Below, in pieces: positions 46,024 to 55,970 of a stretch of DNA of 64,000 nt; positions within the stretch are counted from its first letter, which is position 1, and each line of letters starts with the position of its first letter. Position numbers and translations under genes: made by a program. Source of the DNA: Panagrolaimus kolymaensis (lineage: Eukaryota; Nematoda; Chromadorea; Rhabditida; Panagrolaimidae); contig JAJQJQ010000019.1 in NCBI GenBank assembly GCA_028622995.1, positions 3,906,001-3,970,000 on the forward strand, written 5' to 3'. The notes under the pieces are model-generated. The model worked only from the letters and a program-made list of their open reading frames with translations, was not told the DNA's origin and did no database searches.

Positions 46024-47003
46024 ATGGCAACTCCCATGGCTATTTTAGCTAAATCATTTGAACAACAAAATGATAACGATATATCATTGAATGTTACTTT
46101 TAATGTTGAAGATGAGGTAAAAAAAATTATTCAGTTTTTTAATTAAAAAAATCAAAATTTTAATAATTGTAATTTTTTAGGATATTAAAGCTCATAAGTG
46201 TGTTTTATCCATTCGATCGCCTGTTTTAAAAACTATGGTCAATAATCCTTTGTCTTATGTGAATGGAAAAATTCGTATTTCTGATTCACAAGTGACATAC
46301 AATGATTTTAAAGCTTTTTTAAAATTTTTATACACTCGCGAATGTAGATTCACTAGGAAAAATGTTGAAACAATGTTGCATTTAGGTATTTATTTATTTT
46401 TTTAAACTTTTTTCAAAGCCTTTTCCTGATTTTAGGAAATATGTATGAAGTTCCAGAAATGCTTGAAAAATGTTCTGATTTTATTGATAATATTCTTGAT
46501 ATAGGAAATATAATTTATTATTCTGAAATTGGTTTACTTTACACTGATAAATGTTCATTAATTTTAAAATGTTTGGAAAAAATTCCAATTAATTGTTTTC
46601 CAAAAACATTTATTATTGATGGAAAAGTTTTTTCTCCATATATTTCTCTCATTGATGCTTCACATAATTTAATGCTGAAAATTGTTAAAGATTGTAAGCG
46701 GAATATTTATTTAACTGAAGATGATCTTTTCAAATCGGTAATTAAATAGATAAAATATAAATACATTTTAAAAAAATAGAGGCTTTTTAGTTGATTGATC
46801 GAGCAAAACAAGAATGCACTTTGAAAGTCATTGAAGCTAAAGGAAGAAACTTAAAAAAAGTTTTAAAAGATTTTATTCCATTTATTAGATTCAGAAATTT
46901 GAAGCTATTTACTTTGGAAACAATTGTTAAAGATATTGGATTATTATCAGAAAAAGAATTATGTGAAGCAATCAACAAAGCTAAAATCCGTAACGGGGCT
47001 TAA
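46024..47003 (+). CDS. BTB/BACK protein, array copy 12 (270 aa)
   Basis: Exons 46024..46116, 46181..46385 (205 nt), 46436..46737, 46791..47003; phases fit. LNVTFNVEDE, AHKCVLSIRSPVLKTMV, YVNGKIRISDSQVTYNDF, FLYTRECRF; NMYEVPEMLEKC, IIYYSEIGLLYTDKC, LMLKIVKDCK; LIDRAKQECT and VLKDFIPFIRFRNLKL. Exon 4 begins LIDRA instead of the usual VLDWA, shared only with copy 13 (the orphan exon reads LIDWA), which marks a subgroup. There is no variable tail exon. Confidence 0.85.
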
Positions 47004-47313
47004 TTAAATACATAAAAAAATTTCTTCATCGAAAGACAGATTTTTTAAAAGTTTTTTTGACACTTCTTTTTTCCAATTTCATTTATACTTAATTATTTTC
47101 GAGTGAAAAAAGAAATTTGTTTAAAAATGTGTAGTAAATTTTTTGTTTGTATTTGCTTTGCCTTTATTTGATTCAAATAAATAAATTTTACAGTTTCGAA
47201 TTTGTGATCCAACAAATTTTTTGCATAAAAAGTTTGAGCGACAAACTACAATAAAAAAATAAAATATTCTTACTTATACCTTGACCGCCGCCAAACCTCT
47301 TTCTTGGATTTGA
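47004..47313. other. intergenic, nothing recognisable
   Basis: AT-rich spacer between copies 12 and 13. Confidence 0.45.
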
Positions 47314-47378
47314 ATCAATCAATATACCCCTAAAACCATTATTCTTTCCATAATCAACAAAAACATGACCTCAAAAAA
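47314..47378 (+). promoter_or_regulatory. conserved upstream block, BTB copy 13
   Basis: AATCAATCAATATACCCCTAAAACC, then TTCTTTCCATAATCAA and ATGACCTCAAAAAAA, about 100 bp before the ATG. It aligns with the blocks at 45852, 49008 and 50679. Confidence 0.6.
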
Positions 47379-47477
47379 ATCATTTCTAAAAAAACAAGCA
47401 GTGCATCATTTTTTTCTTTTTCTTTTAATTTATTTTGCTTGAAAAAATAGCAAATAATTTTTTTTTAATTCTCTACC

Positions 47478-48604
47478 ATGATTTCTTCAAATAAAGCTAT
47501 GGAGGATGCGTTTTATCAAAAAACTGATACAGATATAACTTTAAATATTTCGGGTGAAGTAAAAAATTTGGTTATAAAATTATAAATACATATAAATTGT
47601 TTATCATTGATTTTTTTAGGATATCAAAGCTCATAAATTTGTTTTATCCATTCGATCTCCAGTTTTTAAAACTATGATTAATAATCCAACAGCTTATGTC
47701 GATGGAAAAATTCTTATCTCTGACCCCGATATCACACCTGAGAACTTTAATAAATTTATAAATTTTTTATATACAGATGAATGTGATATTTCCCTTATAA
47801 ATCTTGCAACTATGTTGCATTTAGGCAAGTTTTGTCGATTCCTCAATTTTTTATTTTAATTATTTCATGTTTTTGTAGGAAATATGTACGATGTCCCACT
47901 TTTGATGGAAAAATGTGCTGAATTTGTTGAAAAAGATCTTAACCCCGACAATTTTCTTGAATATGCTGAAATAGGCTGAATTTACGCCGGTCAATGTTCT
48001 TTGCTTTCAAAATGCATAGAAAAAATACCGGTTATATATTGCCGCCAAAAGAATCGAATCCATTATATCGTTCCTAACTTTTCTGTTGCTTCGAATGATT
48101 TAATTCTCAAAATTGTTCAAGATTGTAAACGAAGTGATACTTTCCCAGAGGATGATATTTTTAAAGCAGTAAGTTGGGTGAAATTTAAATTAAAGAATGA
48201 ATGTTTATTCTTTTTTTAACCATTTTTTCAATTCAAAAAAAATACTAATTTTAATTGGAACTTTTATTTAAAAGAAATTTTAGTTGATTGACCGAGCAAA
48301 ACATGAATTGTCATTAAAAGACATAGAAGCTAAAGAAGCAAATTTAAAGAAAGCTTTAAAAGAATTTATTCCATTTATTAAATTTGAAAATTTGGAACCC
48401 CTTACATTAGCAACCATTGTTAAGGACAACGAATTATTATCCAAGGATGAATTGCTTGAAGCATTTTGCCTTCATGAAATCAACAAACAAAAAAATAATG
48501 AAGTTAAACAATTCAATTTCAATAATGATCGACGACAACCCTTTTCCTCAGATTATTCTTCCAAATCTAGCAATACTGTCTATGGATGGGGGCCACATGG
48601 ATAA
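47478..48604 (+). pseudogene. BTB/BACK copy 13 with one in-frame TGA and a GC donor
   Basis: Exon equivalents 47478..47558, 47620..47824 (205 nt), 47879..48168, 48284..48604, all in phase. TDITLNISGE, AHKFVLSIRSPVFKTMI, ISDPDITPENFNKFINF, FLYTDECDI; NMYDVPLLMEKC, FLEYAEIG, then TGA at 47977-47979 where relatives have a Leu codon (TTA), then IYAGQC and LILKIVQDCK; LIDRAKHELS and ALKEFIPFIKFENLEP. The second intron starts GCAAGT instead of GTAAGT. One base change explains the stop, so this is a recent lesion, a sequence error or readthrough. Confidence 0.75.
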
Positions 48605-49007
48605 ATTTATAGTCGAAAAAATTCAGATTTTTTTTGTCGCTTAATTACTATCATTATTGTTTTTAAAATATGCAAACTTTAAAAAAAATTTGTTTTTTGC
48701 TTTGTTTCAAATAAATAATTATAATACACTTTTCTTTTAAACATATTTTTATAAATCTGTAAATAAAAAAGTAAGAAATTATTTAACCAAACATTTACTA
48801 AATTAAAAAATGATATTGCTTTGTCTTGGCTCACTGATGGTATAACATTAATTCGCTTTTTCTATTTTTTACATTCTTTATACCCTTTTCCAATTCCCTT
48901 TTTTCAAATTTGCTTTGTCTCTCTTTCGAGCGACCAGGTAAAAGGTTTGGGAAAGCAACCTCACAATTAGTCATCCCCAGCTACAAATGACCTTTGAATG
49001 ATTTTTT
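48605..49007. other. intergenic, nothing recognisable
   Basis: AT-rich spacer between copies 13 and 14, apart from a slightly more GC-balanced stretch near 48930-48990. Confidence 0.45.
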
Positions 49008-49069
49008 AATCAATATATCCCCTAAAAGCCTTTTTCTTCCATAATTCAAATACAAAGAATTGACATCAA
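49008..49069 (+). promoter_or_regulatory. conserved upstream block, BTB copy 14
   Basis: AATCAATATATCCCCTAAAAG, CCTTTTTCTTCCATAAT and ATTGACATCAAAAAAA, about 92 bp before the ATG. Confidence 0.6.
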
Positions 49070-49160
49070 AAAAAAATTTTTCTGTAAAAAAATCAGTCCA
49101 TTTTTTTTAGTTCTTTTTCATTCAGAGCATTTTTCAATAAAATATCTGCTGCTTTTTACC

Positions 49161-49875
49161 ATGGCAAATACCTCGCTTTATTTAAATAAAGCTATAGCGG
49201 AAGCGTTTTATCAAGAAACTGATACTGATCTTGTATTTAATGTTTTGGGCGAAGTAAGAACTCTCTATGGTTATAAAATTATATAATAAAAATTATTTTT
49301 TCATTCATTTTTTTAGGATATCAAAGCTCATAAATTTGTTTTATCCATTCGATCTCCAGTTTTTAAAACTATGATTAATAATCCAACGGCTTATGTCGAT
49401 GGAAAAATACTTATCTCTGATCCATTTGTTACGGCTAATAATTTTTAAACTTTTTTACAATTTTTATATACGGATGACCTTGATGTAAAGCGAAAAAATT
49501 TAGAAGTTATGTTTCATTTAGGCACGTTTCTTGCATTTTTAAAGGTCGTTTTAAGTTTTTCACTATTTTTTTATAGGGAATATGTATGATGTCCCGCTTT
49601 TGATTGAAAAATGCGCTAAATTTGTTGAACTAATTCTTAATGAATCCAATATTCTTCATTATTGTGAATTTGGTTTAGTTTATGAACATCAATGTGCCAT
49701 TTTAAAAAAATGTTTAGAAAAAATCCCGATCATATTTCGTCGAGATAAAAGATGTAAAGGTCAAGAACTTTGTCCAAATTTATCTTTTAAAAATGTTTCC
49801 CATGATTTAATGCTTAAAATTCTCCAAAATTGTAAGCGAAATGTTAATTTCACTGAGGAAGATCTTTTCAAGGCG
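49161..49875 (+). pseudogene. BTB copy 14: in-frame TAA, weak GC donor, exon 4 lost
   Basis: Exon equivalents 49161..49253, 49317..49521 (205 nt), 49577..49875. TDLVFNVLGE, AHKFVLSIRSPVFKTMI, ISDPFVTANNF, then TAA at 49446-49448, then TFLQFLYTDDLDV; NMYDVPLLIEKC, ILHYCEFGLVYEHQC, LMLKILQNCK. Intron 2 begins GCACGT, a poor donor. After exon 3 the expected LIDRA exon is missing and unrelated repeat-bearing DNA follows. With the stop, the donor and the lost exon together, a pseudogene is the best reading. Close sister of copy 13. Confidence 0.8.
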
Positions 49876-50678
49876 GTAAATTGAGTTAAATTTAAATCAT
49901 TTTATAAAAAATTTTATTTTCTCTACGTCTTCGTTAAATTTCTCGTTCCTCGAAATACACTACGACTCTGAGAAAAATTCTTTTTTCTCTTCGTTTCAAA
50001 GACTCTCAGTCTTTTTCTCTAAAATAGGTTGGGTCTGTTTCTGTTTATTGGCAAACTAAACAAAATACAGTTGGGTCTGTTTATTGGCAAACTAAACAAA
50101 ATACATACATACAAAAACCTGACCAACCATGGCCCCATCGTATACTTAACTTCTTCCTCAGAATCTTCATCAGAATCTTCCTCTTCCTCAGAATCAGAAG
50201 ATGATAATTAATGATGGGGTTAATTTGATTAAATTTTTTGCCCCTTACCTTTTTATATATATGTATATATATATTTGATGCATGGTTACTATCTTTTTTA
50301 CAAAATGCTAGTTTTTAAAACTTGTGTAATTTTTTTTTCTGAGAATTATGTGTATATTTATTTTATTTTTTGCATTGTTTGAAATAAATAAATAAACGTA
50401 CAAATTACTTTCCTCAAAATTTGCTATTAATTAAAAAAAAGTATAAAAAAAAGACAACAGAGCTGAGTTATTCTGAAAAAATGATTCAAATTTAAAGTCG
50501 AAATTATTCAAAAAATATTTTAAAAATGTAAGTTTAAAAATTGGCATGACAACCTTTTCTGAAAATACAACAAAGCAATTCGTTGGAAATTATGTCTCAA
50601 ATATTTAATTTCAGAGTTGGCTTCATTAAAAAATTAATCTTGCTTGTTTCGACCTACCAAAATGTTTCACTGATTTTC
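49876..50678. other. rearranged 3' region of copy 14 with repeats and a Ser/Glu-coding stretch
   Basis: The first 25 bases match the intron of copy 13, then homology ends. There follow the hairpin-like AAAGACTCTCAGTCTTT near 49998, a tandem duplication at 50028-50104, and a Ser/Glu-rich open stretch (SSSESSSESSSSSESEDDN, 50152-50211) behind a TTCCTCAG acceptor-like site. The last could be a new 3' exon of copy 14 or chance. Confidence 0.45.
50028..50104 (+). repeat. two-copy tandem duplication (~38 bp)
   Basis: GTTGGGTCTGTTT, an extra CTGTTT in the first copy, and ATTGGCAAACTAAACAAAATA occur twice in a row. Near identity suggests a recent event, close to where copy 14 loses homology. Confidence 0.85.
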
Positions 50679-50740
50679 AATCAATAAACCCTTAAAACTC
50701 TTATTTTTATATATAAAAAACAAATAATTCACCTCAAAAA
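50679..50740 (+). promoter_or_regulatory. conserved upstream block, BTB copy 15
   Basis: AATCAATAAACCCTTAAAACTC, then TATATATAAAAAACAAATAATTCACCTCAAAAAA in the same order as the other three blocks, about 120 bp before the ATG. Confidence 0.55.
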
Positions 50741-50860
50741 ATTGTTTTATAAAAAAATCAGTTTTCCTTTCTTCACTCTTTTCGTTTTGTCTCTGCCTTT
50801 TCTAATGAGTTTTTTTTTGCAAATACCAAACATTTTTTTCCAGACAAATTCATCGTCTCC

Positions 50861-51439
50861 ATGGTAAAAATGATGTCATCTTTTACTAAAGCCATCAAAG
50901 ATGCATTTGATCAACAAAAAGATTGTGATGTAACTTTTAATGTTTCCGGCGAAGTAAAAACTTTATTTATTTTTAAAATAAAATATATAAATTGTTTTTT
51001 TAGGATATCAAAGCTCACAAATTTGTTTTATATTTTCAATCACCTGTCTTAAAAGTTATGATTGAAAACCCTATGGCTTATGTGAATGGAAAAATTGTTA
51101 TTTCTGATCCCGATATCACACCTGAGGACTTTAAAAATTTCATAACTTTTTTATATACAGATAAATACCATTTTACTCGAGAAAAATTGGGAACTATGAT
51201 GCACTTGGGTAAATTTATTTATATATTTTTGAACTCCTTAGTTAAAATAAAACCATATTTTAGGAAACATGTATGATGTTCCAATTTTGATTGAAAAATG
51301 CGTTAGATTTGTTGAATGCAATCTTAAAGAAGAAAATGTTTTTGAATTTGGCGAAATTGGATTGCTTTATGAAGTACTTTATTATTTTTTCGATGACACA
51401 TTTTTATCACAATATTTTTGCAAAATTTTTTTTTTATGA
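50861..51439 (+). CDS. truncated BTB protein, array copy 15 (157 aa)
   Basis: Exons 50861..50953, 51004..51208 (205 nt), 51264..51439. KDCDVTFNVSGE, AHKFVLYFQSPVLKVMI, YVNGKIVISDPDITPEDF, FLYTDKYHF; NMYDVPILIEKC, VFEFGEIGLLYE, then homology stops and a Phe/Tyr-rich tail of about 22 residues runs to TGA. No later exons follow. The usual LS.RSP motif is altered to LYFQSP. It is either a BTB-plus-half-BACK protein or a decaying 3'-truncated copy at the edge of the array. It has its own conserved upstream block. Confidence 0.65.
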
Positions 51440-52821
51440 ATTTTCAATCTATTTTTATTATTTGTTTAAATTGATTTACTCAATCAAACTTTTCTCATGT
51501 GAAATATAAAAACAAAACTTCACTGTTTTTTCTTTTTTTCATTTTTTTTTTCATTAATTTCCTTTATTTTCTAAGTTAGAAAAATGTGGTATCAATTTCA
51601 TTCATTCCATAATTTTTGCAGAGAAATATCTGTGATCCATTTTTATTTAACCAAAACCAAGAAAGAAAACTTTCAGAATGCAACTTTGGCAAAATAACTA
51701 ATTTTTTATGTAAATATTTTGAAATCTTTAATAACTATCATAAATTTTAAATAAATTTTTTTTGGCCATCGCCTGCTAATTTCAAAAAGATTAACTCCCA
51801 AGGTTATTAACGAAAAATATTTTCGGATGATGAACTATTTTCTAAACTTCTAAAAAATAAAACTTCTCCTTTTTAGGTTTTGAATGACAAAGTTGAGACA
51901 AAACTCTTGCAAAATAAAGAATTTTTCTGCAAAAAAAAAACAATAAAAAAAAATATCTTTAGTTTGCAAAAACCATAAAATTTTAAGTATGCCATCATCG
52001 AAGCTCATCTCAAAAAGACGCGCAACCAAGGTGATTCACATTATTATTTTTGAAAAATGATACTGGATTTTTGCTGCTTATTTTTTTAAATATTTGGACT
52101 CCAACAGAGATCCTCACCATTTCCGGTTGATTAAAGTCCGGACACAATATTGTCGCAAATTTTTTGTAAATATTTTGAAATTTTTTGTTAATGAAAAGAA
52201 AGAGCAATAAAAAATTTTATGCCTTTATAGAATCAAGGACTGAAAAGGTTTTTCTTACCCTAGAAATTCAGCCCAAAACATTTCTTTAAAGACTGCAGCC
52301 ACTTTTTTTTGTTCCTTGCCCGTCATCTTCGGCTCATTTAAAAGACTCGGAGCCATAGTAATTCAAATTATTATATATTTCAAAAATATTTACATCGAGC
52401 ATCATTCTTTTAATCTTCGAAAAAAGTGATAAAAAATACAAAATCTTTTAAGGGATGCAAAAAATATAAATAATGAAGTTCATCGAATTCCACATATAAA
52501 AGGTAATAAAAAGTTAATACAAAATGAAGATCCTTTAAATCAAAGCTCAAACTTTTACTAAAACAAAGGTGTTTGCAAAACAAAACAAACAAAAAAACGA
52601 GTATGTGTATTTCTGAGAATGGTGTGCGTCTTTCTTCGAATTATGATTTAAGGGAGTTATTATCGATTTATTTAAAAACTCTTTATTTACATCTCATCGA
52701 AAGTCTTAAATCAATGGAAAGCCCTCAAATCCCTTTTTTTTTTACCCTTTTTTACAACCACAATCATTAAAAACTATTTTTTGTACTAAAGTTAGTTGGT
52801 GGCCTTCCATTTCGGTCTAAA
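51440..52821. other. intergenic after the main BTB array
   Basis: About 1.4 kb, AT-rich. The short minus frames at 52010-52207 and 52410-52592 and the plus frame at 52573-52770 have no domains. A TTTTTTCCAG-like or TTTTTTTTACC stretch does not introduce a gene. No BTB exon relic recognised. Confidence 0.5.
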
Positions 52822-53848
52822 ATGATAGGAAATAATAATTTTATGATGTCCGATGTAAAACAACAAAATTATTCCTTACCATTTTCATTAATGTCATATA
52901 TATATCAAAATCCTAAAATCCGTTCATATTATTTATTTAAACTTTATTCATGTTGCAAAAATTTTTATTTAAAAATTAAAATTCTTCCCGTTCGTCAATT
53001 AAATATTTCTCAAGATGGAATAGAATTTCTTACAGTCGTGAAAAATGTAAAGAAAGTGATAAAATTGTCAAAAGCTTCATTCAATTCCATGGATTGCAAA
53101 TTTTATATTTGGACAGCATTTATTATTCGAGGTTTGGATAACGAAAGTGATTTGTTGTCTTCATTTATTCTACCTAAAATTCATTCATGCTGCCGATTTT
53201 ATTATTTATATCTTCAATGTCAAATTCTTAAAAATCATGAATATGAATTCCTCATCCAAAATGTTGATGAATTATATTTTCGAAATGTGAAAATTTTGGA
53301 TGATGAAGAAATTGAAATTCCTTTAGAAGGTTTACTTTTATTGTCGCCAAAAGTACAGAGTTTTGATTTGTAAGTTTGTTGTTGTTCTTTAAATAACGCT
53401 GCTAAACAAAATGTTTTTTTATTAATTATAGCTATCCTGGTTACCTCAATTCCAATGTTTTTACACAAAAAACATTTCAAAAAATGGCCGAAATAAAAAT
53501 GCAAAAAAAAATTACATATTTTTGGATTCGCAGAGTTCCAACTTATTTTGATCCTATCGCATTTTTATCATTTGTAAAGGTAAAATACATATTTTTGTTT
53601 TTTAAGTTTATAATGGTTATTGTTATTGATTTTTTTAGAATAATGCGGATGTAAATATAAAATCTGTATTTGTTTTTAATTGGGCGGATGAAGTTCCAAA
53701 TTTAAGCCTTTCTTCTGTCTTTGCAAATTCTATTAAAAATGAATTAAAATCATGGAAAGATCATTCATTTAAATGCACAGAAAGTTATCATTATGAATTT
53801 GGTTTTTGGGTAAAGAAAAAATCCTGCTTTAAATGCTCGATTGTATGA
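52822..53848 (+). CDS. lineage-specific protein related to the 60-64 kb family (301 aa)
   Basis: Exons 52822..53369, 53432..53579, 53639..53848; phases fit. I do not recognise a named domain. The start LPFSLMSYIYQNPKIRSYYL is F-box-like or at least helical. NVDELYFRNVKILDD followed by IPLEGLLLLSPKVQSFDL matches the VQNLFFLDVKI...VPLEHVL block of the genes at 60390-61641 and 62101-63819. Several Cys occur near Lys/Phe (LYSCCKNFYLKIKIL, KIHSCCRFYYLYLQC), repeating a similar half, which suggests an internal duplication. It may belong to the large nematode F-box or F-box-associated expansions. Confidence 0.65.
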
Positions 53849-54334
53849 TTATGAACATTCTTGTTTTGTACTTTAAGAATTTAAAATTCTCATACTTTTT
53901 ACTACTCTCTTTTTTTATATTTGAATAAAATGATGTAACGCTACCCTAATATAAAGATTGCGATCAAAAGCAGATATACAAGAAAAAAAATGTAAATTAA
54001 TCAAAACTTTAAGAAAACAATGTGATGCAAAAAATCAACTAAATACGAAAAATTATTTTTAAAACTTCGGTCTCTTACTTGTCAAAATTCCATTTGTGTC
54101 CCTGGTTGGATTTAAAACCCCGTCAAATATTCGACGAGCGTAAAAAAATAAGTTAGTCTTTCACACTTCAGGAAGAAAAAAATTTTATTACCTCGCAACA
54201 ATAATTATTTTTCACAATAAATCTTCCAATAAACCGCGGTATGCAAAATCATAGTTAGCTTTTATGCAAATTTTCAAATGTTTTCATTGTAAAACAATGC
54301 AATTGCATGTCGACACTAATCAGTCATAAAAAAA
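53849..54334. other. intergenic, nothing recognisable
   Basis: AT-rich spacer upstream of the E2-like gene; presumably contains its promoter. Confidence 0.5.
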
Positions 54335-55970
54335 ATGGCGCTTGAAGCAACACCAAATTCCTTTATCCTGGTTGAAGAACGTGAAATAACTTTTTCGCTT
54401 TTGAATAAATCAAAGAAGGCTTTAATCATAACAGCTCGTGGTGATGACGAATTTCAAAATTTATCATTAATAAATTTTACATTATTTCCTGGAAAAGAAG
54501 AAACAAAAACGGTATGTTTTATTAAAGTTTTTATTTTGGGAAAGTATACACTACTGAATATATTCACAGCAACTACTTTATATACTTGTTTTTTTAACCG
54601 TACAAAAAAATGCAAACTGATTTTGGGATAATGACATTTCTCTCTAAATATGTATATATAAATATTTTAGGTTCAATTTCATACCAATTTTGTACCAAAT
54701 TTTTATCGAACTTACGTCATCAAATTGGAAGGAGTAAAAGATGGTGAACAAAAGCGTTTAAGCTTATTTCATAAACCGAAAAAGATGTTCTGTATGGAAG
54801 TGATCAAAGTTAAATATACGGTAAGTTTTTTTTATTGTTGTAAAAAATACGATCGGAACTTTTATGTTTGTTTCGTTTATGTCAATCTTAAAGTTCTCGT
54901 TGTAGAAAGTGATGTAATTTTTGAAATTAACTTAAAATTTTTAGAGACCTGGTTGTTTTTCTGCTGAAGAAACTATTGCAACAAAATCAAGTGGTAATGA
55001 AGATAAAACAGAAAAAGAAGATATGACTGAAAAGCGAAGTTTTTTTGGTAACATTTTTCATCGAGTATCACACCATTTTCATTCTTCTCATGATCCTAAT
55101 GTTCCAAAAACTCAAGTAAGTTTTCAAATGGTTTAACAGATTTAGCTTTTGATTAATTTTTGGTATTTATTTTTACCTTTGTTTTTTCAGGAACTTCGTT
55201 ATTTCACAAATCATTCCAAAGATGCTGTAACTTTATACAAATTTGTTTCAATTGATGCTGAACATCGTCGATGGAATATTCGGTTTTTACCTTACAAGCA
55301 ACCATACAATGTCGGAGTATATCGTTTGGTCGTTGGTTTTCCTGTTCAATATCCATTTCGTCCTCAGATGTTACATTTTCTAACAAAGATCTATCATCCA
55401 AATGTTGGTGAAAAGGACAATGTAAGTTTATCTTTTTTCTTTGTTTGATGCTTTAGTTAATTTAACTCTATATGGTTAATTTATATGATAGCCTTGGGTT
55501 TCTCAAGCCTTTTGACTATATGTATAGCAAGATTAGAAGCTAAAGAAGTTACTAGTTGCTGTATTGAAAGCACATACATACGTTAATCTTCATCGGAGTT
55601 GTCAACCCATTCTTGTATCTCAAACAGTAACTAGTAACTTTGTAAGCAAGTTATCTTGTAATAAGATTAAAAATAACTTCCAAAAAGTGTGGAAATCACT
55701 TTATTAAATGTTAGAATATCATCCTTCTAACTTTTTACTAACTTTGTTGCATCTTTTCAGATTGAAATTGGTCTTTGTAATGTTGAAACTTGGAAACCTA
55801 CCATTCGAATGCAACATCTTTGTGATCTCATTAGTTCCATGCTCAATTATCCTCAACCTACTAATGCTGTACGTAAAGATATCGCTGAACAAATGATCAA
55901 AAATCGTGATGCATTTTATAAAGAAGCTATCATCAATATCGCCAAAAATCATTCCGAAATTCGTGCTTAA
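54335..55970 (+). CDS. E2-fold (UBE2L3-like) protein lacking the catalytic cysteine, with N-terminal extension (312 aa)
   Basis: Exons 54335..54511, 54671..54820, 54945..55115, 55191..55421, 55761..55970; phases fit. Residues about 165-312 form an E2 domain: RRWNIRFLPYKQPYNVGVYR, FPVQYPFRPQMLHFLTKIYH, PNVGEKDN, then IEIGLCNVETWKPTIRMQHL and LNYPQPTNAVRKDIAEQM. Relative to the UBE2L3 pattern (QVCLPVISAENWKP) the active-site Cys position is Glu; the only nearby Cys is four residues later. The N-terminal 160 residues look beta-rich (a weak resemblance to MSP/Ig-type domains) followed by a Ser/His/Lys linker (VSHHFHSSHD). Probably a UEV-type, non-catalytic ubiquitin-pathway protein. Intron 4 carries an inverted repeat. 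Confidence 0.85.
55547..55640. repeat. intronic inverted repeat
   Basis: AAGTTACTAGTTGCTGTA (55547-55564) pairs with AACAGTAACTAGTAACTT (55623-55640) with one internal mismatch, around a loop of about 58 nt, inside intron 4 of the E2-like gene. The intron (339 nt) is longer than the gene's other introns. It could be a small foldback element or a structured RNA. Confidence 0.6.

Noticed and set aside
18344..51439. CRISPR-like or prokaryotic repeat array
   Set aside because: The regular spacing is of duplicated intron-containing eukaryotic genes, not short repeats and spacers.
54335..54820. MSP domain at the start of the E2-like protein
   Set aside because: The beta-rich pattern is suggestive but the conserved MSP core motifs are not clear, so it is mentioned only as a weak resemblance.
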